A DNA stretch of 64,000 nt from CAYOWK01 sp964407665 (GCA_964407665.1 CAYOWK010000005.1:67929-131928), one strand, 5' to 3'; counted from the first letter of the stretch, positions 9,101 to 17,293 are shown. Program-made: numbers and translations. Notes: a model not told the origin generated them from the letters alone.

Positions 9101-9604
9101 AAGCTGATGTCCTACAAGGACGAGTACGAGGTCGCGCGCCTCTACGCCGATCCGGCCTACAAGGCGTCGGTTGAGGACACTTTCGGGAAGGGCGCCAAGC
9201 TCACCTTCCTGTTGGCTCCGCCGCTGATCTCTAAGCGCAATGACAAGGGCGAACTCCAGAAGCACGCTTTTGGCGGCTGGATGCTGCCCGCATTCCGCGT
9301 GCTCAAGACTCTCAAGGGTCTGCGCAAGACTGGTCTCGACCCGTTCGGCTGGACGGCCGAGCGGAAAATGGAGCGCCGCCTGCGCGACGACTATCTCGCC
9401 CGGATTGATCTCTTGATTGAGGGTCTTTCCCCGGCCAACCATGCCCTGGCCGTCGAGATCGCCAGCATCCCGGACGAAATCCGCGGCTACGGACATGTGA
9501 AGGAGCGCTCGGTCGAGGCGGCGGAGAAGAAGCTCGCCGCGCTTCTCGAAAGATGGCGAGCTCCTGCACCCGCGCCTCGTGCGCCCATGATGGCGGCGGA
9601 GTAA
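6155..9604 (+). CDS. Indolepyruvate:ferredoxin oxidoreductase, fused alpha/beta
   Basis: A 1149-residue enzyme that oxidatively decarboxylates aryl-pyruvates from aromatic amino acid transamination to acyl-CoA, passing electrons to ferredoxin. The N-terminal pyrimidine-binding half is followed by a cysteine cluster (FCSGCPHNTSTR then GIGCHYMA), a TPP-binding region (NLGDGTYSHSGSL), iron-sulfur cysteines in CEGCGDCSVKSNC and SCLEGFC, and a C-terminal gamma-type domain beginning at FTGVGGTGVTT. Archaea split these into IorA and IorB; the single fused chain is typical of proteobacteria. A GAAGGTCGAGG ribosome site precedes the ATG. Probably controlled by the divergent Lrp regulator. Confidence 0.93.
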   Translation: MKRQTVTLDDKYLASNGRVFMTGIQALVRLPMDRRRLDAAQGLNTAGFISGYRGSPLGGYDQQLSAAGKHLEAHHIRVWEGLNEDLAATAVWGSQQAQAFPGALYDGVFGLWYGKAPGVDRTGDVFKHANMAGVDPNGGVLAVAGDDPMCKSSTLPSQSEFAFVDAEIPVLAPASIQEVLDYGLIGWELSRRSGLWTGLIALADTMDAAAVVDVTPERLNLALAANLPLADIRLRAGDTPMEKERRLREVKLPMAQAFVRAMGLDTPILVSPNPRLGVIVSGQASRDVFEALLALGISSKEAASLGLSIFKVGMTWPLEPTAIRDFCRGLDRVLVIEHKRALIEPQLKSVLYDLPDGQRPVIEGKRDRDGRPLLGDTATLSIAEIAAVIADRLLDPDRRQRADAYLRQVGAAPAPALTPDLNVRKPHFCSGCPHNTSTRVPEGSRALAGIGCHYMATFEPERRTDMHTQMGGEGVPWVGAQAFTSEKHIFTNLGDGTYSHSGSLAVRAAVSGKANITYKILYNDAVAMTGGQHVESGLTVAQIVQQMHSEGVARVVVVADNPMRYGSVALPAGVRVYHRSEMDAVQRKLRDTPGVTVLIYDQVCASEKRRRIKRGKMAAPVKRAFINTAVCEGCGDCSVKSNCLSVEPVETELGRKRQINQSTCNTDYSCLEGFCPSFVTVSGGDRKSDAERKAPVFDVSGLSVPALPAVDEVYNIVFTGVGGTGVTTVAAVLGMAAHLDGKAAQTLDKTGLAQKGGPVVSHVRIAVEPEDIKATQTPPGGADAVIACDAVVAASGDALVLFDKARTGVAANRDIAPTAEFITNRNARFSADLLASRLRARARVFQAVDAESLAEDHCGDAIYANMIMLGAAWQMGLVPVSAEAILEANRLNGAKVAMNAAAFNMGRLAVASPDAVRSSIKRPQAPVLSLDEVTARRAEQLEAYQDAAYGEIYRTALARVRAAEENLGLGHDLSMAVAKNLAKLMSYKDEYEVARLYADPAYKASVEDTFGKGAKLTFLLAPPLISKRNDKGELQKHAFGGWMLPAFRVLKTLKGLRKTGLDPFGWTAERKMERRLRDDYLARIDLLIEGLSPANHALAVEIASIPDEIRGYGHVKERSVEAAEKKLAALLERWRAPAPAPRAPMMAAE

Positions 9605-9649
9605 GATCGCTTTACTTGGGTTTCACCCGTACGGCAGAGTGTGCGCCGT

Positions 9650-10783
9650 ATGGAAACCTTCGACGCAGACGTAGTGGTGATTGGCGCGGGAGCAGTCGGG
9701 CTCGCCTGCGCCCGCTCGCTGGCCCTCAAGGGGCGGGAGGTGCTGGTTCTGGAAGCCGCCAGCGCCATCGCGACCGAAACGTCTTCACGCAACTCCGAAG
9801 TCATCCACGCCGGCATCCACTACAAGCCGGGCTCGCTGAAAGCGCATCTGTGCGTGGAGGGCAGGCGAGCGCTTTATGCCTATTGCGCAGAACGGGGCGT
9901 TGAGGCGCATCGCTGCGGCAAGCTCATTGTCGCGGTCAACGACGAGGAAGCGGCCGCGATCCCGGCCCTGATGGCCCAGGCCCAAAGGAACGGCGTCGAG
10001 GGGCTCCGGCTGGTGGACGGTGTTGAAGCGCGTCGCCTTGAGCCAGCGCTGACAGGCGATGTCCAGCTTGCCATCCATTCGGAAGTCTCCGGACTGTTCG
10101 ACAGCCATGCCTACTTTCTGGCGCTGCTCGGCGAAGTCGAGGACCATGGCGGGGCGCTTGCGCTCGAGACGCCAATCCTGCGTGGGCAGGTGACCGGCTC
10201 CGGCGTCGAACTCGAGACCGGCGGCGCAGCGCCGTCGCGTATCCGGGCGCGGACTGTGGTCAATTGCGCCGGGCATTCGGCCCTGAAAATCGCGCGCTCC
10301 ATAGAGGGCGGCCCGCAATATCCCGCGCTGTCGATGCATTGGGCGAAGGGCAACTACTTCATTGCGTCCGGCCGCGCCGCCTTCGCGCGGCTCATCTACC
10401 CCATGCACTCCAGCGCCAGCGTCGGTCTGCACCTGACCATCGACCTCGGCGGGCGCACCCGCCTCGGGCCCGACGTGGAATGGCTGGCAGACGCTTCCTC
10501 GCCGCCCTTCGATTATGTCGTGGATCCGGCCCGGTCCGCCCGCTTCTACGAACAGGTTCGCCGGTACTGGCCGGGGCTCAAGGACGGCGCCCTGACGCCG
10601 GACTATTCCGGCGTCAGACCCAAGCTGGCTGGGCCGGGCGAGCCGTCTGGCGATTTCGTGATTGACGGCGAGGCTTCCCACGGTGCGAGAGGGCTTATCA
10701 ACCTGCTCGGAATCGAAAGCCCGGGCCTCACGGCCTCGCTGGCGATAGGGGAGGCTGTCGCGGGGATGGCCGGAGCAGCCTGA
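9650..10783 (+). CDS. FAD-dependent oxidoreductase, L-2-hydroxyglutarate oxidase-like
   Basis: A 377-residue member of the DAO/GlpD flavoprotein family. It begins with the FAD-binding VVVIGAGAVGLACAR, followed by TETSSRNSEVIHAGIHY, the pattern seen in L-2-hydroxyglutarate dehydrogenases/oxidases. The C-terminal GLINLLGIESPGLTASLAIG closes the FAD site. The ATG at 9650 is preferred over an in-frame GTG three codons upstream. It follows the oxidoreductase by 45 bases and may share its transcript. The substrate is inferred from motif resemblance; other 2-hydroxyacids are possible. Confidence 0.82.
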   Translation: METFDADVVVIGAGAVGLACARSLALKGREVLVLEAASAIATETSSRNSEVIHAGIHYKPGSLKAHLCVEGRRALYAYCAERGVEAHRCGKLIVAVNDEEAAAIPALMAQAQRNGVEGLRLVDGVEARRLEPALTGDVQLAIHSEVSGLFDSHAYFLALLGEVEDHGGALALETPILRGQVTGSGVELETGGAAPSRIRARTVVNCAGHSALKIARSIEGGPQYPALSMHWAKGNYFIASGRAAFARLIYPMHSSASVGLHLTIDLGGRTRLGPDVEWLADASSPPFDYVVDPARSARFYEQVRRYWPGLKDGALTPDYSGVRPKLAGPGEPSGDFVIDGEASHGARGLINLLGIESPGLTASLAIGEAVAGMAGAA

Positions 10784-10825
10784 AAGCCCTGAAGCGCCCT
10801 GCGGCGTCGCGGCTTGCCAGCCGCC

Positions 10826-10853
10826 TTGCGCAACCGCCGCCGATGCGTATAAG
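10826..10853 (+). promoter_or_regulatory. Probable promoter of the tRNA-Met gene
   Basis: TTGCGC at 10826-10831 and TATAAG at 10848-10853 are separated by 16 bases, a sigma-70-like pair. The -10 element ends 28 bases before the mature tRNA 5' end. Confidence 0.55.
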
Positions 10854-10881
10854 ACGCGCTCCCCGACTGGTGGCCATTTCT

Positions 10882-10958
10882 GGTGGGATAGCTCAGCAGG
10901 TTAGAGCGCAGGACTCATAATCCTGAGGTCCCCGGTTCGATCCCGGGTCCCACTACCA
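10882..10958 (+). tRNA. tRNA-Met (anticodon CAU, elongator type)
   Basis: A 77-base cloverleaf: acceptor GGTGGGA pairs with TCCCACT (a G-U closing pair, as in many bacterial elongator tRNA-Met), D arm GCTC, anticodon stem CAGGA with loop CTCATAA, T arm CCCGG-TTCGATC-CCGGG, and an encoded CCA at 10956-10958. tRNA-Ile2 has the same loop, so modification to lysidine cannot be excluded, but the acceptor favours Met. It is the insertion site of the element that follows; the tRNA is left intact. Confidence 0.93.
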
Positions 10959-10961
10959 GCC
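10908..10961 (+). repeat. Attachment site, left copy (54-bp direct repeat)
   Basis: The last 51 bases of the tRNA-Met gene plus three bases (GCC) are repeated exactly at 28258-28311. The repeat runs from the anticodon stem through the CCA. This is the usual integration signature of a tyrosine recombinase that uses a tRNA 3' end and restores the gene. Confidence 0.95.
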
Positions 10962-11041
10962 ACTTCATTGAAAATGCAGTGGTTTTGCGCCAGTCAGGCA
11001 GGCCGGTGCGGGGTCATTCTGACTCCCGTTCTGACAAGCGT

Positions 11042-12286
11042 TCACTGTCCCGGCTCGGCTTGGCCGCGCCGGTGAGCCAGCCTGAGACGGGCGCCGGCCA
11101 GCTGCTGGGCGTCCGACCGATGGATATAACGATCGAGAACGCCGCGTTGCTTATGCCGTGACTGGGCCTGCGCCAGGGTGTCCGGAAGGCCTGCGTCGCC
11201 CAGCTCGGTGAGGCCGCCATGCCGGAATGACGTCAGGGTGACATGGTCCGGCAGCTGGGCCGCCGCCCGGATCGCTGCCGCCCGCGACTCCAAAAGCTTC
11301 TTGGAATAGCCCTTGTAGACCACGGGGCGCCGCTCCCCGGGCTTCTCTCGCCCTTTCCTGACAATGTGCGCCAGGACCAGCGTCGCGCGCCTGGGGACGC
11401 TCTGCAGCCGCTCCTCAAGCTCCGGGTAGAAACTGACCCCGCCGTCGCCCAGCGGTTTCCAGACGGGGTTGTCGTTCTTGTCCGATCCCATGAACACATG
11501 GCCGGGGCGATCGGCCGGGCGCCAGTGCGACCAGGCGAAGCTGGCGCGGATCTCTGAGGGGCGCATCAGCAGCTCCCAGGCGGCCCGGGCTGCGAAGGCG
11601 ATCTCCGGGTATCCGAGTTCGGCGGCCTTGGTCTCGAATGTCAGAAGCTGCTGATATGTCGCTGGGGTCGTCTCGGCGGCGCTGTTGTCCAGGCCCATGC
11701 GGTCGAAGGGGTTGGCAGCCGGGAACAGGTCCGGCTTCGCTCGCCTGGCGACGTTCCAGGCGCGCCTGCAGGCCGCCATGATGTGGTTGGTCACCCTGCG
11801 CCGGGCCTCACCCTCATCGTCATACAGGAGCTTCTCATACATCGCGTCGACGAATGCGGGATCGCAGTCGATCGCCATGACCGCGCCGACGCGGCGACCG
11901 TCCTTCAGAACATGGCCGGCGAACCGCTTCATGAAGCGGTCATAGTCCCGTTGCTGGGCAGGCTTCAGCTGGGCGTATGAACCGGGGCGGGACGGGGCGT
12001 GCAGCCTGTATGTCTCGAAAAGGTCGTCCATGGACCCGGGGATCACCCTGTCCGGCGCCGGATCGTCCGGAAGGCGGCGATGCATGCGCCAGAAGTCCAG
12101 AGCCTGATTGTAGGCGGCGGCGCGGCCCCGGGCCTCCCCGTAATTGTCGCCAAGCGGGCGACGCTCCAAGGGGCAGCCGGGCGGCAGCGCGTGGCGGGGC
12201 GGGCTCCAGTAGTAGGCGATACGGCCGCCGGCCAGCTCTTTCGACAGAAGATACTTCGGGGTGTCGTGGGGATTGAGGGGCATCAT
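11042..12286 (-). CDS. int: Tyrosine-family site-specific integrase
   Basis: A 414-residue recombinase that would insert and excise the element at the tRNA-Met site. The catalytic domain shows Arg242 in LLMRPSEIR, Arg355 in TSFRHGG, His378 in QSRHKQRG and the nucleophile Tyr387 in LDRYIH. The first histidine of the usual HxxR box is replaced by Thr352, a tolerated change in some phage integrases. The ATG at 12286 overlaps the stop of the AlpA-like gene by four bases, so the pair is co-translated. It lies beside the complete tRNA copy, the usual place for a phage integrase. Confidence 0.92.
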   Translation of the reverse strand: MMPLNPHDTPKYLLSKELAGGRIAYYWSPPRHALPPGCPLERRPLGDNYGEARGRAAAYNQALDFWRMHRRLPDDPAPDRVIPGSMDDLFETYRLHAPSRPGSYAQLKPAQQRDYDRFMKRFAGHVLKDGRRVGAVMAIDCDPAFVDAMYEKLLYDDEGEARRRVTNHIMAACRRAWNVARRAKPDLFPAANPFDRMGLDNSAAETTPATYQQLLTFETKAAELGYPEIAFAARAAWELLMRPSEIRASFAWSHWRPADRPGHVFMGSDKNDNPVWKPLGDGGVSFYPELEERLQSVPRRATLVLAHIVRKGREKPGERRPVVYKGYSKKLLESRAAAIRAAAQLPDHVTLTSFRHGGLTELGDAGLPDTLAQAQSRHKQRGVLDRYIHRSDAQQLAGARLRLAHRRGQAEPGQ

Positions 12287-12522
12287 ACGAGGTCTCGCAG
12301 GGCGACGGGCTTCTCGTCGGTCAGGCCGTGGATCCGGTCGATCGCGTCGTCCAGATCCTCCCTCAGCCATCGCTTGCCCTTTCCCGGTATGCTGCGCCCC
12401 TCCGGATAGAGGACGGGGATCGCTCGCAGGAAAGCGGAGACGCTGGCCTCATCGCAATAGGCCGCGGCTGTTTCAGCGCGCATCTGACGAGGCCAGCGAC
12501 CGTCTCCGGGCGGGTTACTCAC
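12283..12522 (-). CDS. Small AlpA/excisionase-like DNA-binding protein
   Basis: A roughly 79-residue protein with WPRQMRAETAAAYCDEASV, the start of an AlpA/MerR-like winged helix-turn-helix as found just upstream of integrase genes in alphaproteobacterial phages and islands, followed by GKGKRWLREDLDDAIDRI. It probably activates int or acts as a directionality factor. The start is uncertain: a GTG at 12522 is used here, and an ATG at 12483 is the alternative; the frame stays open to 12675. It overlaps int by four bases. Confidence 0.65.
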   Translation of the reverse strand: MSNPPGDGRWPRQMRAETAAAYCDEASVSAFLRAIPVLYPEGRSIPGKGKRWLREDLDDAIDRIHGLTDEKPVALRDLV

Positions 12523-12701
12523 AGACGGCTCACAGGATTCGCGGGTGCGACGGGGCAAGGCGGGCGCTCTGACGTGGCGGCTACGGGTCGACCGTGAATC
12601 TACGGCCGCCCGATCCGACGTCGGTTGAGGATGCGCTGGCCGTTCAACGCGCCTCCGATCAGCGCCGCTGATCATGCTCCGTCACACCTGCGGAGCCCGC
12701 C

Positions 12702-15626
12702 ATGGTCGAGAAAGTCGAAGCCCTACTCCTCACGATGTCCGCCGACATCAAGCAAATGGAGCGCGCCTATAAGCGGGCTCAGGAGAAAACAAACGAGACT
12801 ACCACCGCGATCGAAAAGCGGTTCGAGCGGATGAACGGTCGTATCCTGCGGACGCAGGACCAGCTCGGCAGCGATCTCCGGCGGTCATTCGCTGCCATCG
12901 GTGTCGGGCTGGCGATCAAAGAGGTGACCCAGTACGCCGACAGCTGGACAGCTGCCCAAAACAAGGTTGCGGCCGCCGGTGTCGCTCAGCGGGATCTGGG
13001 CGCCCGGATGTCCGAAGTCGCCGACATCGCCCGGGAGACGCGGTCAAGCTTCGGAGCTGTCGCCGATCTCTATTCGAAGGTCACCCGTGTATCCGACCAG
13101 CTGGGCTTGTCTCAGCGGGATGTCGCGAGGCTCACGGAGAATGTCGCCAAGTCATTCGTCGCAGGCGGCTCAGCGGCTTCCGAACAGGCGGCCGGCATCC
13201 TGCAGCTGTCGCAGGCTCTCGGGTCGGGCGTGCTCCAGGGCGAGGAACTCAAATCGATCCGTGAGAACGCTCCGCTCCTGGCCAAGGCCATCGCTGACAG
13301 TGTCGGATCGAGCGTCGCGGATCTGAAAGAGCTGGGCGCCCAAGGTAAGCTAACCAGCGACGTCGTCGCCAGGGCCATCATCAACGCGACCAGCATCCAG
13401 GCCGACTTCGCCCGGACGAATGCGACCGTCGCACAATCGCTCACTAACCTGCGGACCAGCTTCACGCAGTACATCGGCGGCGCCGACCAGGCGACGGGCG
13501 TCACTCGCACGCTGTCCGGATTTATCGAACTCGTCGCCAACAACTTCGACACGTTCGCAGATGCCGCCGTCGTTGCGGCGAGCGTCCTCGGTGGAGCGCT
13601 GGCGGCCGGCGCGATCGTGAAGCTGGTCGCGGGCCTGAGGACGATGGCGACGGAAGTTCGAACCGCGACGACCGCCGTCGGCGCACTGCGAACGTCCTTC
13701 GCCTTCCTCACGGGGCCTTGGGGGGCGGCGATCCTCGCGATCGGATCCGCCTTGGCCGTGATGGGGCTGGAAGCTGCCAAGTCCAAACCGCAGCTCGAGC
13801 GCATCGAAGAGTCGATGTCCAAGCTTGAGCAGGTGACCGGCCAGGTGAAGGCGGACACCGACGCCCTGACCGAAGCCCAGAACCGTCTCACCCGCGCGAT
13901 GGAAGCCCAGGGGACGGCGGCGCAGGATACGGCCCGGCTCGAAATCAGCGCCATCCAGCGACGCCTTGAGGCAAACCAGAAGCTCGCCCGGTCCCTGAGG
14001 TCGACGCTCCAGGCTCAGCTGCAGACGGCGCTGGCGGCCGAAGGCGGCAGGGGCGGCATCACGGAACAGCGCCTGATCCTGTCCCAGAACCTGCAATCAC
14101 GCGGCATGAATGAGGAGCAGCTGCGCAGCTACATCGATGACCAGCTCAGCCGCGGCCCGCTCAAATCCTCGGACGAATACCTCCTGAACCTTCTGCGCAG
14201 CATCGATGAAGGCGTGGCGAAGGTGAATGAGCTCCGGACTCGATTGATCGAGCTGGACACGGTTATCGAGAAGACAGGCGACGGGGGGACGATCAGCGGC
14301 AGCGCTGGCGCCTCAGGCGGGGGATCGCCCCTCTCCGGATACGCCACGGACGCGGAAAGGCTGACAGCTGCTCTGCGAGCGCTTCGGGAAGCCCGGGACG
14401 CCGACAGTGATGCAGTCAGCCGCGCGGCGAACGCGCGTGACCGGTTCTTGCTGGCCGATAGCGATGACCCGGCCGGCTTCAAAGACGATACAGCCGGTGT
14501 CCGTGAATATGAGCGGCTGAACGCCGAATTGGCGACCGCCTTGGACAAGTCGGCGGCAAACGTACAGGCCAGGTCTCGGGAGGCGGTCCAGGCCCTGCTT
14601 CAGTACGCCCAAGGCGCTGACGATCTGGCTGAAGCGCTCAAGCGCGTCCCGTCTCTGTCCGACATCCTGACTCCTGCGGACGCGGCCCTCCTGAACAGCG
14701 AACTCAAGAAAATGGTCGACGACGCGACCAACTCGGTTCTGGTCGGAGAGGATCGGATTATCGCCGACTTGCAGTCCCGGCTCGAGGACATTGATCGGGC
14801 GCGGTCCGCTGCCCTAGCCGCTGGTGAGACCGACGTTCGGCGCTTCCTGGCCGCTATCGAAAAGGCCTTCCGGGATGCGGACGCGGCCATCGCGGATCTG
14901 TATGACGCTGAACGCCCCTCTGCCGATATCGATCGGCTGGCCGACGTCAGCGACACACCGACCTTTGAGGATTCGCCCGAGCTTAAGCGACTCCGTGACG
15001 GCATCGGCGAGGCCGTGAAAGACGGTTTCCGCCAAGGCCTGCAAGACGACAACTGGGGCGAAGCCCTCCGGTCGATGCTGGCAAACGCGATGACGTCTGC
15101 CCTAGACGAAACCTTGAACGGCGTTGCGGGCTTTCTCACAAACGTACTTACCGGTGCGATGGGTTCGTCAGGCGACATGAGCTACTGGGACCACTTCTGG
15201 AGCGCAGCCGGTGGCTATGTCGGCGGCTGGCTTTTTGGGGGTTCCGGTGGCAGCCACTACTCCTCCAGCGCTAGCGCCTTCGATGCAAACTCGACCTATG
15301 GCGGCGGGCGGGCGGCCGGCGGGCCGGTTTCTGCAGGCTCCCACTACCGCGTCAACGAGTCCGGCACAGGCGAGTTTCTGTTCATGGGGCGCAACCCGGG
15401 CCAAGTGCTGACGGCCGCCCAGATCAATGGCCTCTCCGCGGGCAGCGGGCGGGGCGGCGTTAGCAACATCAGCGTCCACGCCGGCCTTACCGTTAACGGC
15501 GGCATCGACGCCGTCAGCTGGCCGATGGTGCAGCGAGCCATGGCCGAACAGGAACGCCGTATTCCTAGCCTCATCGACAGACAGGTCTTCGAAGGGAAGC
15601 GCAACAGGAAGCCCGGCTACCGCTGA
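12702..15626 (+). CDS. Phage tail tape measure protein
   Basis: A 974-residue protein that would set tail length and guide DNA injection. The N-terminal coiled region is followed by the tape-measure core signature (ADSWTAAQNKVAAAG through GAVADLYSKVTRVSDQLG), hydrophobic segments near residues 290-360 (VAASVLGGALAAGAIVKLVAGL and GAAILAIGSALAVMGL), long helical stretches and a glycine-rich C-terminus (GGGRAAGGPVSAGSHYRVNE) typical of the family. A GGAG precedes the ATG. It is on the strand opposite to the head genes and no tail neighbour exists. At about 0.15 nm per helical residue it would specify a tail near 145 nm. Confidence 0.88.
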   Translation: MVEKVEALLLTMSADIKQMERAYKRAQEKTNETTTAIEKRFERMNGRILRTQDQLGSDLRRSFAAIGVGLAIKEVTQYADSWTAAQNKVAAAGVAQRDLGARMSEVADIARETRSSFGAVADLYSKVTRVSDQLGLSQRDVARLTENVAKSFVAGGSAASEQAAGILQLSQALGSGVLQGEELKSIRENAPLLAKAIADSVGSSVADLKELGAQGKLTSDVVARAIINATSIQADFARTNATVAQSLTNLRTSFTQYIGGADQATGVTRTLSGFIELVANNFDTFADAAVVAASVLGGALAAGAIVKLVAGLRTMATEVRTATTAVGALRTSFAFLTGPWGAAILAIGSALAVMGLEAAKSKPQLERIEESMSKLEQVTGQVKADTDALTEAQNRLTRAMEAQGTAAQDTARLEISAIQRRLEANQKLARSLRSTLQAQLQTALAAEGGRGGITEQRLILSQNLQSRGMNEEQLRSYIDDQLSRGPLKSSDEYLLNLLRSIDEGVAKVNELRTRLIELDTVIEKTGDGGTISGSAGASGGGSPLSGYATDAERLTAALRALREARDADSDAVSRAANARDRFLLADSDDPAGFKDDTAGVREYERLNAELATALDKSAANVQARSREAVQALLQYAQGADDLAEALKRVPSLSDILTPADAALLNSELKKMVDDATNSVLVGEDRIIADLQSRLEDIDRARSAALAAGETDVRRFLAAIEKAFRDADAAIADLYDAERPSADIDRLADVSDTPTFEDSPELKRLRDGIGEAVKDGFRQGLQDDNWGEALRSMLANAMTSALDETLNGVAGFLTNVLTGAMGSSGDMSYWDHFWSAAGGYVGGWLFGGSGGSHYSSSASAFDANSTYGGGRAAGGPVSAGSHYRVNESGTGEFLFMGRNPGQVLTAAQINGLSAGSGRGGVSNISVHAGLTVNGGIDAVSWPMVQRAMAEQERRIPSLIDRQVFEGKRNRKPGYR

Positions 15627-15627
15627 A

Positions 15628-15670
15628 CGAGAAAGCCCCCGCAGTGACCAAACTGCGGGGGCCCGTCTCG
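15628..15670. terminator. Strong hairpin between tape measure and connector genes
   Basis: GCCCCCGCAG at 15635-15644 pairs with CTGCGGGGGC at 15653-15662 around an 8-base loop, with outer CGAGA/TCTCG pairing. It sits between two converging transcripts and would serve both. No long T-run follows. Confidence 0.7.
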
Positions 15671-15740
15671 ACGTGGAAGCTTGCAGGGATCCGGTCGCCG
15701 ATGTCCGCAATCTATGGCATTCGGTGTTGGCGTGGATTGG

Positions 15741-16334
15741 CTAGAAGCCGATCGCCCGGAACGGGTTGATGAGCGACGCCACGCCCATGGGCAGCTCTTT
15801 TGCGTCGACGGTGCCCACGACGACGCTTTCCCGGTTTTCGTACAGGTGGGCCACGATCAAGCGGATCGCGGCCTTGATAGCGCCCGGCACGTCCTCAGCA
15901 TCGCCATAGCCAGCCGTGAAGGTCACCCGGACCGGGTCCAGGCGGTCATCATGGACGGTCGGGCGGTTGAAGCCCCGGCGAAGCCAGATGAAGGAGCCCT
16001 GGGCGTCGTGAGCGAGCTGGTAGAGGCCGCTCGTAACAGTCTGCTCAGCGTCGTCGCCGTCCGAATACGCCACGACGGCCCCGGAGACGTCCGGGAACGG
16101 CAAGCGCAGCACTCCGGAGCCCGGCCAGCCCGGAAACGCCGCTGTCCACTCCTGCGAGACCAGGCAGCGGCCCAGCACACCCGAATGACCGTCCAGGAAG
16201 CTGACGGCGGACGCCAGATAGGCCGCGATCGTGTCGTCATCGTCATCGTGGAAGATGCGAAGGTGTTCCTTCGCCTCAGCCAGGCTGATCGGCGTTTCCG
16301 CCGGCGACGTTACCAGGACGGGGGCGAGGATCAT
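15741..16334 (-). CDS. Phage head-tail connector/adaptor (gp6-like, phiE125 gp8 type)
   Basis: A 197-residue structural protein. The N-terminal half, ISLAEAKEHLRIFHDDDDDT then IAAYLASAVSFLDGHSG, is characteristic of the gp6/phiE125-gp8 adaptor family, whose ring under the portal joins head and tail. The start at 16334 (MILAPVLVTSP) overlaps the upstream gene by four bases (ATGA); the longer frame to 16424 is not supported. In a tail-less element this connector would fix which helper tails can dock. It is the last gene of the head operon. Confidence 0.8.
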   Translation of the reverse strand: MILAPVLVTSPAETPISLAEAKEHLRIFHDDDDDTIAAYLASAVSFLDGHSGVLGRCLVSQEWTAAFPGWPGSGVLRLPFPDVSGAVVAYSDGDDAEQTVTSGLYQLAHDAQGSFIWLRRGFNRPTVHDDRLDPVRVTFTAGYGDAEDVPGAIKAAIRLIVAHLYENRESVVVGTVDAKELPMGVASLINPFRAIGF

Positions 16335-16735
16335 GCGGCCGGCAGTTCGCGCGGCATGCCCAGAGCCATGATCGTGATCGGGGCGGCGCCGCTGTTTGCG
16401 GTCGGGGTGACCGTGAGGCGGCAATAGCGCTTGTTGCCGTGGTAGCCGATCTTCTTTTCGGCGTTGTCGTCAGCAAAGCCGAAGCTGGCGGCCGCCTCGG
16501 TGCCGTGCATGTCGGCGTCGGCGACAGCTGTCGCCCCGGACATGTCAGAGGCGTCGGACTCCTCCAGGAGCGCCGCAAAGGTCGCGTCAGTGTCGGCCAG
16601 TGTCCCGGTCGCGATCGCGAACATGACGGACCGATAGCCCTTGATGTCGACAATCGGGCTGACGACAGCGGTCGTGTCCGTCGGCGCGGCGACCGTCGCG
16701 CCGATGACTGCCAGATTGTGGAAAAGATCGCGCAT
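16331..16735 (-). CDS. Probable phage structural protein (unknown family)
   Basis: A 134-residue protein rich in alanine, threonine and aspartate, with no cysteine cluster or membrane segment. The body (VDIKGYRSVMFAIATGTLAD through NKRYCRLTVTPTANSGAAP) reads as beta-rich, compatible with a head decoration or connector accessory protein. It is coupled to the connector gene by an ATGA overlap, which argues for a structural role. I do not recognise a named family. Confidence 0.6.
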   Translation of the reverse strand: MRDLFHNLAVIGATVAAPTDTTAVVSPIVDIKGYRSVMFAIATGTLADTDATFAALLEESDASDMSGATAVADADMHGTEAAASFGFADDNAEKKIGYHGNKRYCRLTVTPTANSGAAPITIMALGMPRELPAA

Positions 16736-16758
16736 GGGCCGGCTCCGGTGCTTGGGCA

Positions 16759-16791
16759 GGGCCAGGCGCTCCCGTGAAGCGCGCCTGGCCC
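16759..16791 (-). promoter_or_regulatory. Intercistronic hairpin
   Basis: GGGCCAGGCGC at 16759-16769 pairs perfectly with GCGCCTGGCCC at 16781-16791 (11 bp, 11-base loop). It lies in the gap between the small membrane protein gene and the 134-residue gene. Without a T-run it may be an mRNA-stability or partial termination element. Confidence 0.4.
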
Positions 16792-16875
16792 CTTCACCCT
16801 CAAGCCAGGCCGCGAGGACACCCTGGCGAGGCTGAGAATAGCGGTGCGCTGATGCGTGCGAATTGAGGGCGGGCG

Positions 16876-17241
16876 TTATCTAATATTGGGCAAGAAAGGC
16901 ACCCGCCGCAGCCGAAGACCGAGTTTGTCGTTCAGCATGTCGATGTACTTGTTGAAGATCAAAACTGGCCAACCGAAAAGGACCAGCGCCATAGCGGTCC
17001 CTGCCAAAGCCGCGAACACTTTCCAAAGCAGGTTTTCAGCCTCGAGCGAGAACCCTGCCCACATTGCGTAGAGGGCAAAACCGCCGAACCCAAGCCAGCC
17101 GAAGTAGAGGCATGTTGCGAGCAGCGCTTGCACTGCCCGACCTATCCGCGAGTTGGAAAGCCACAACCAGCCAGCCGCAACCCCAAAAAGGAATGCGATC
17201 GACAGGACCGCGTTACCGATCGACCACGCCAGTCCGTCCAT
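16876..17241 (-). CDS. Small membrane protein in the packaging operon
   Basis: A 121-residue protein with three hydrophobic segments, at about residues 8-28, 37-62 and 72-97, and a basic C-terminus (LRLRRVPFLPNIR). The ATG at 17241 follows a GGGGGG ribosome site; the frame extends further upstream without support. It interrupts an otherwise standard TerL-to-connector order, 53 bases after terL. No family was recognised. It could be a holin-like or superinfection-exclusion protein, or simply cargo; nothing in the sequence decides. Confidence 0.6.
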   Translation of the reverse strand: MDGLAWSIGNAVLSIAFLFGVAAGWLWLSNSRIGRAVQALLATCLYFGWLGFGGFALYAMWAGFSLEAENLLWKVFAALAGTAMALVLFGWPVLIFNKYIDMLNDKLGLRLRRVPFLPNIR

Positions 17242-17293
17242 TTGAGCCCCCCTGCATTCCGGGGATAATCCGCTGTCGCATCCGGATTCGCAA

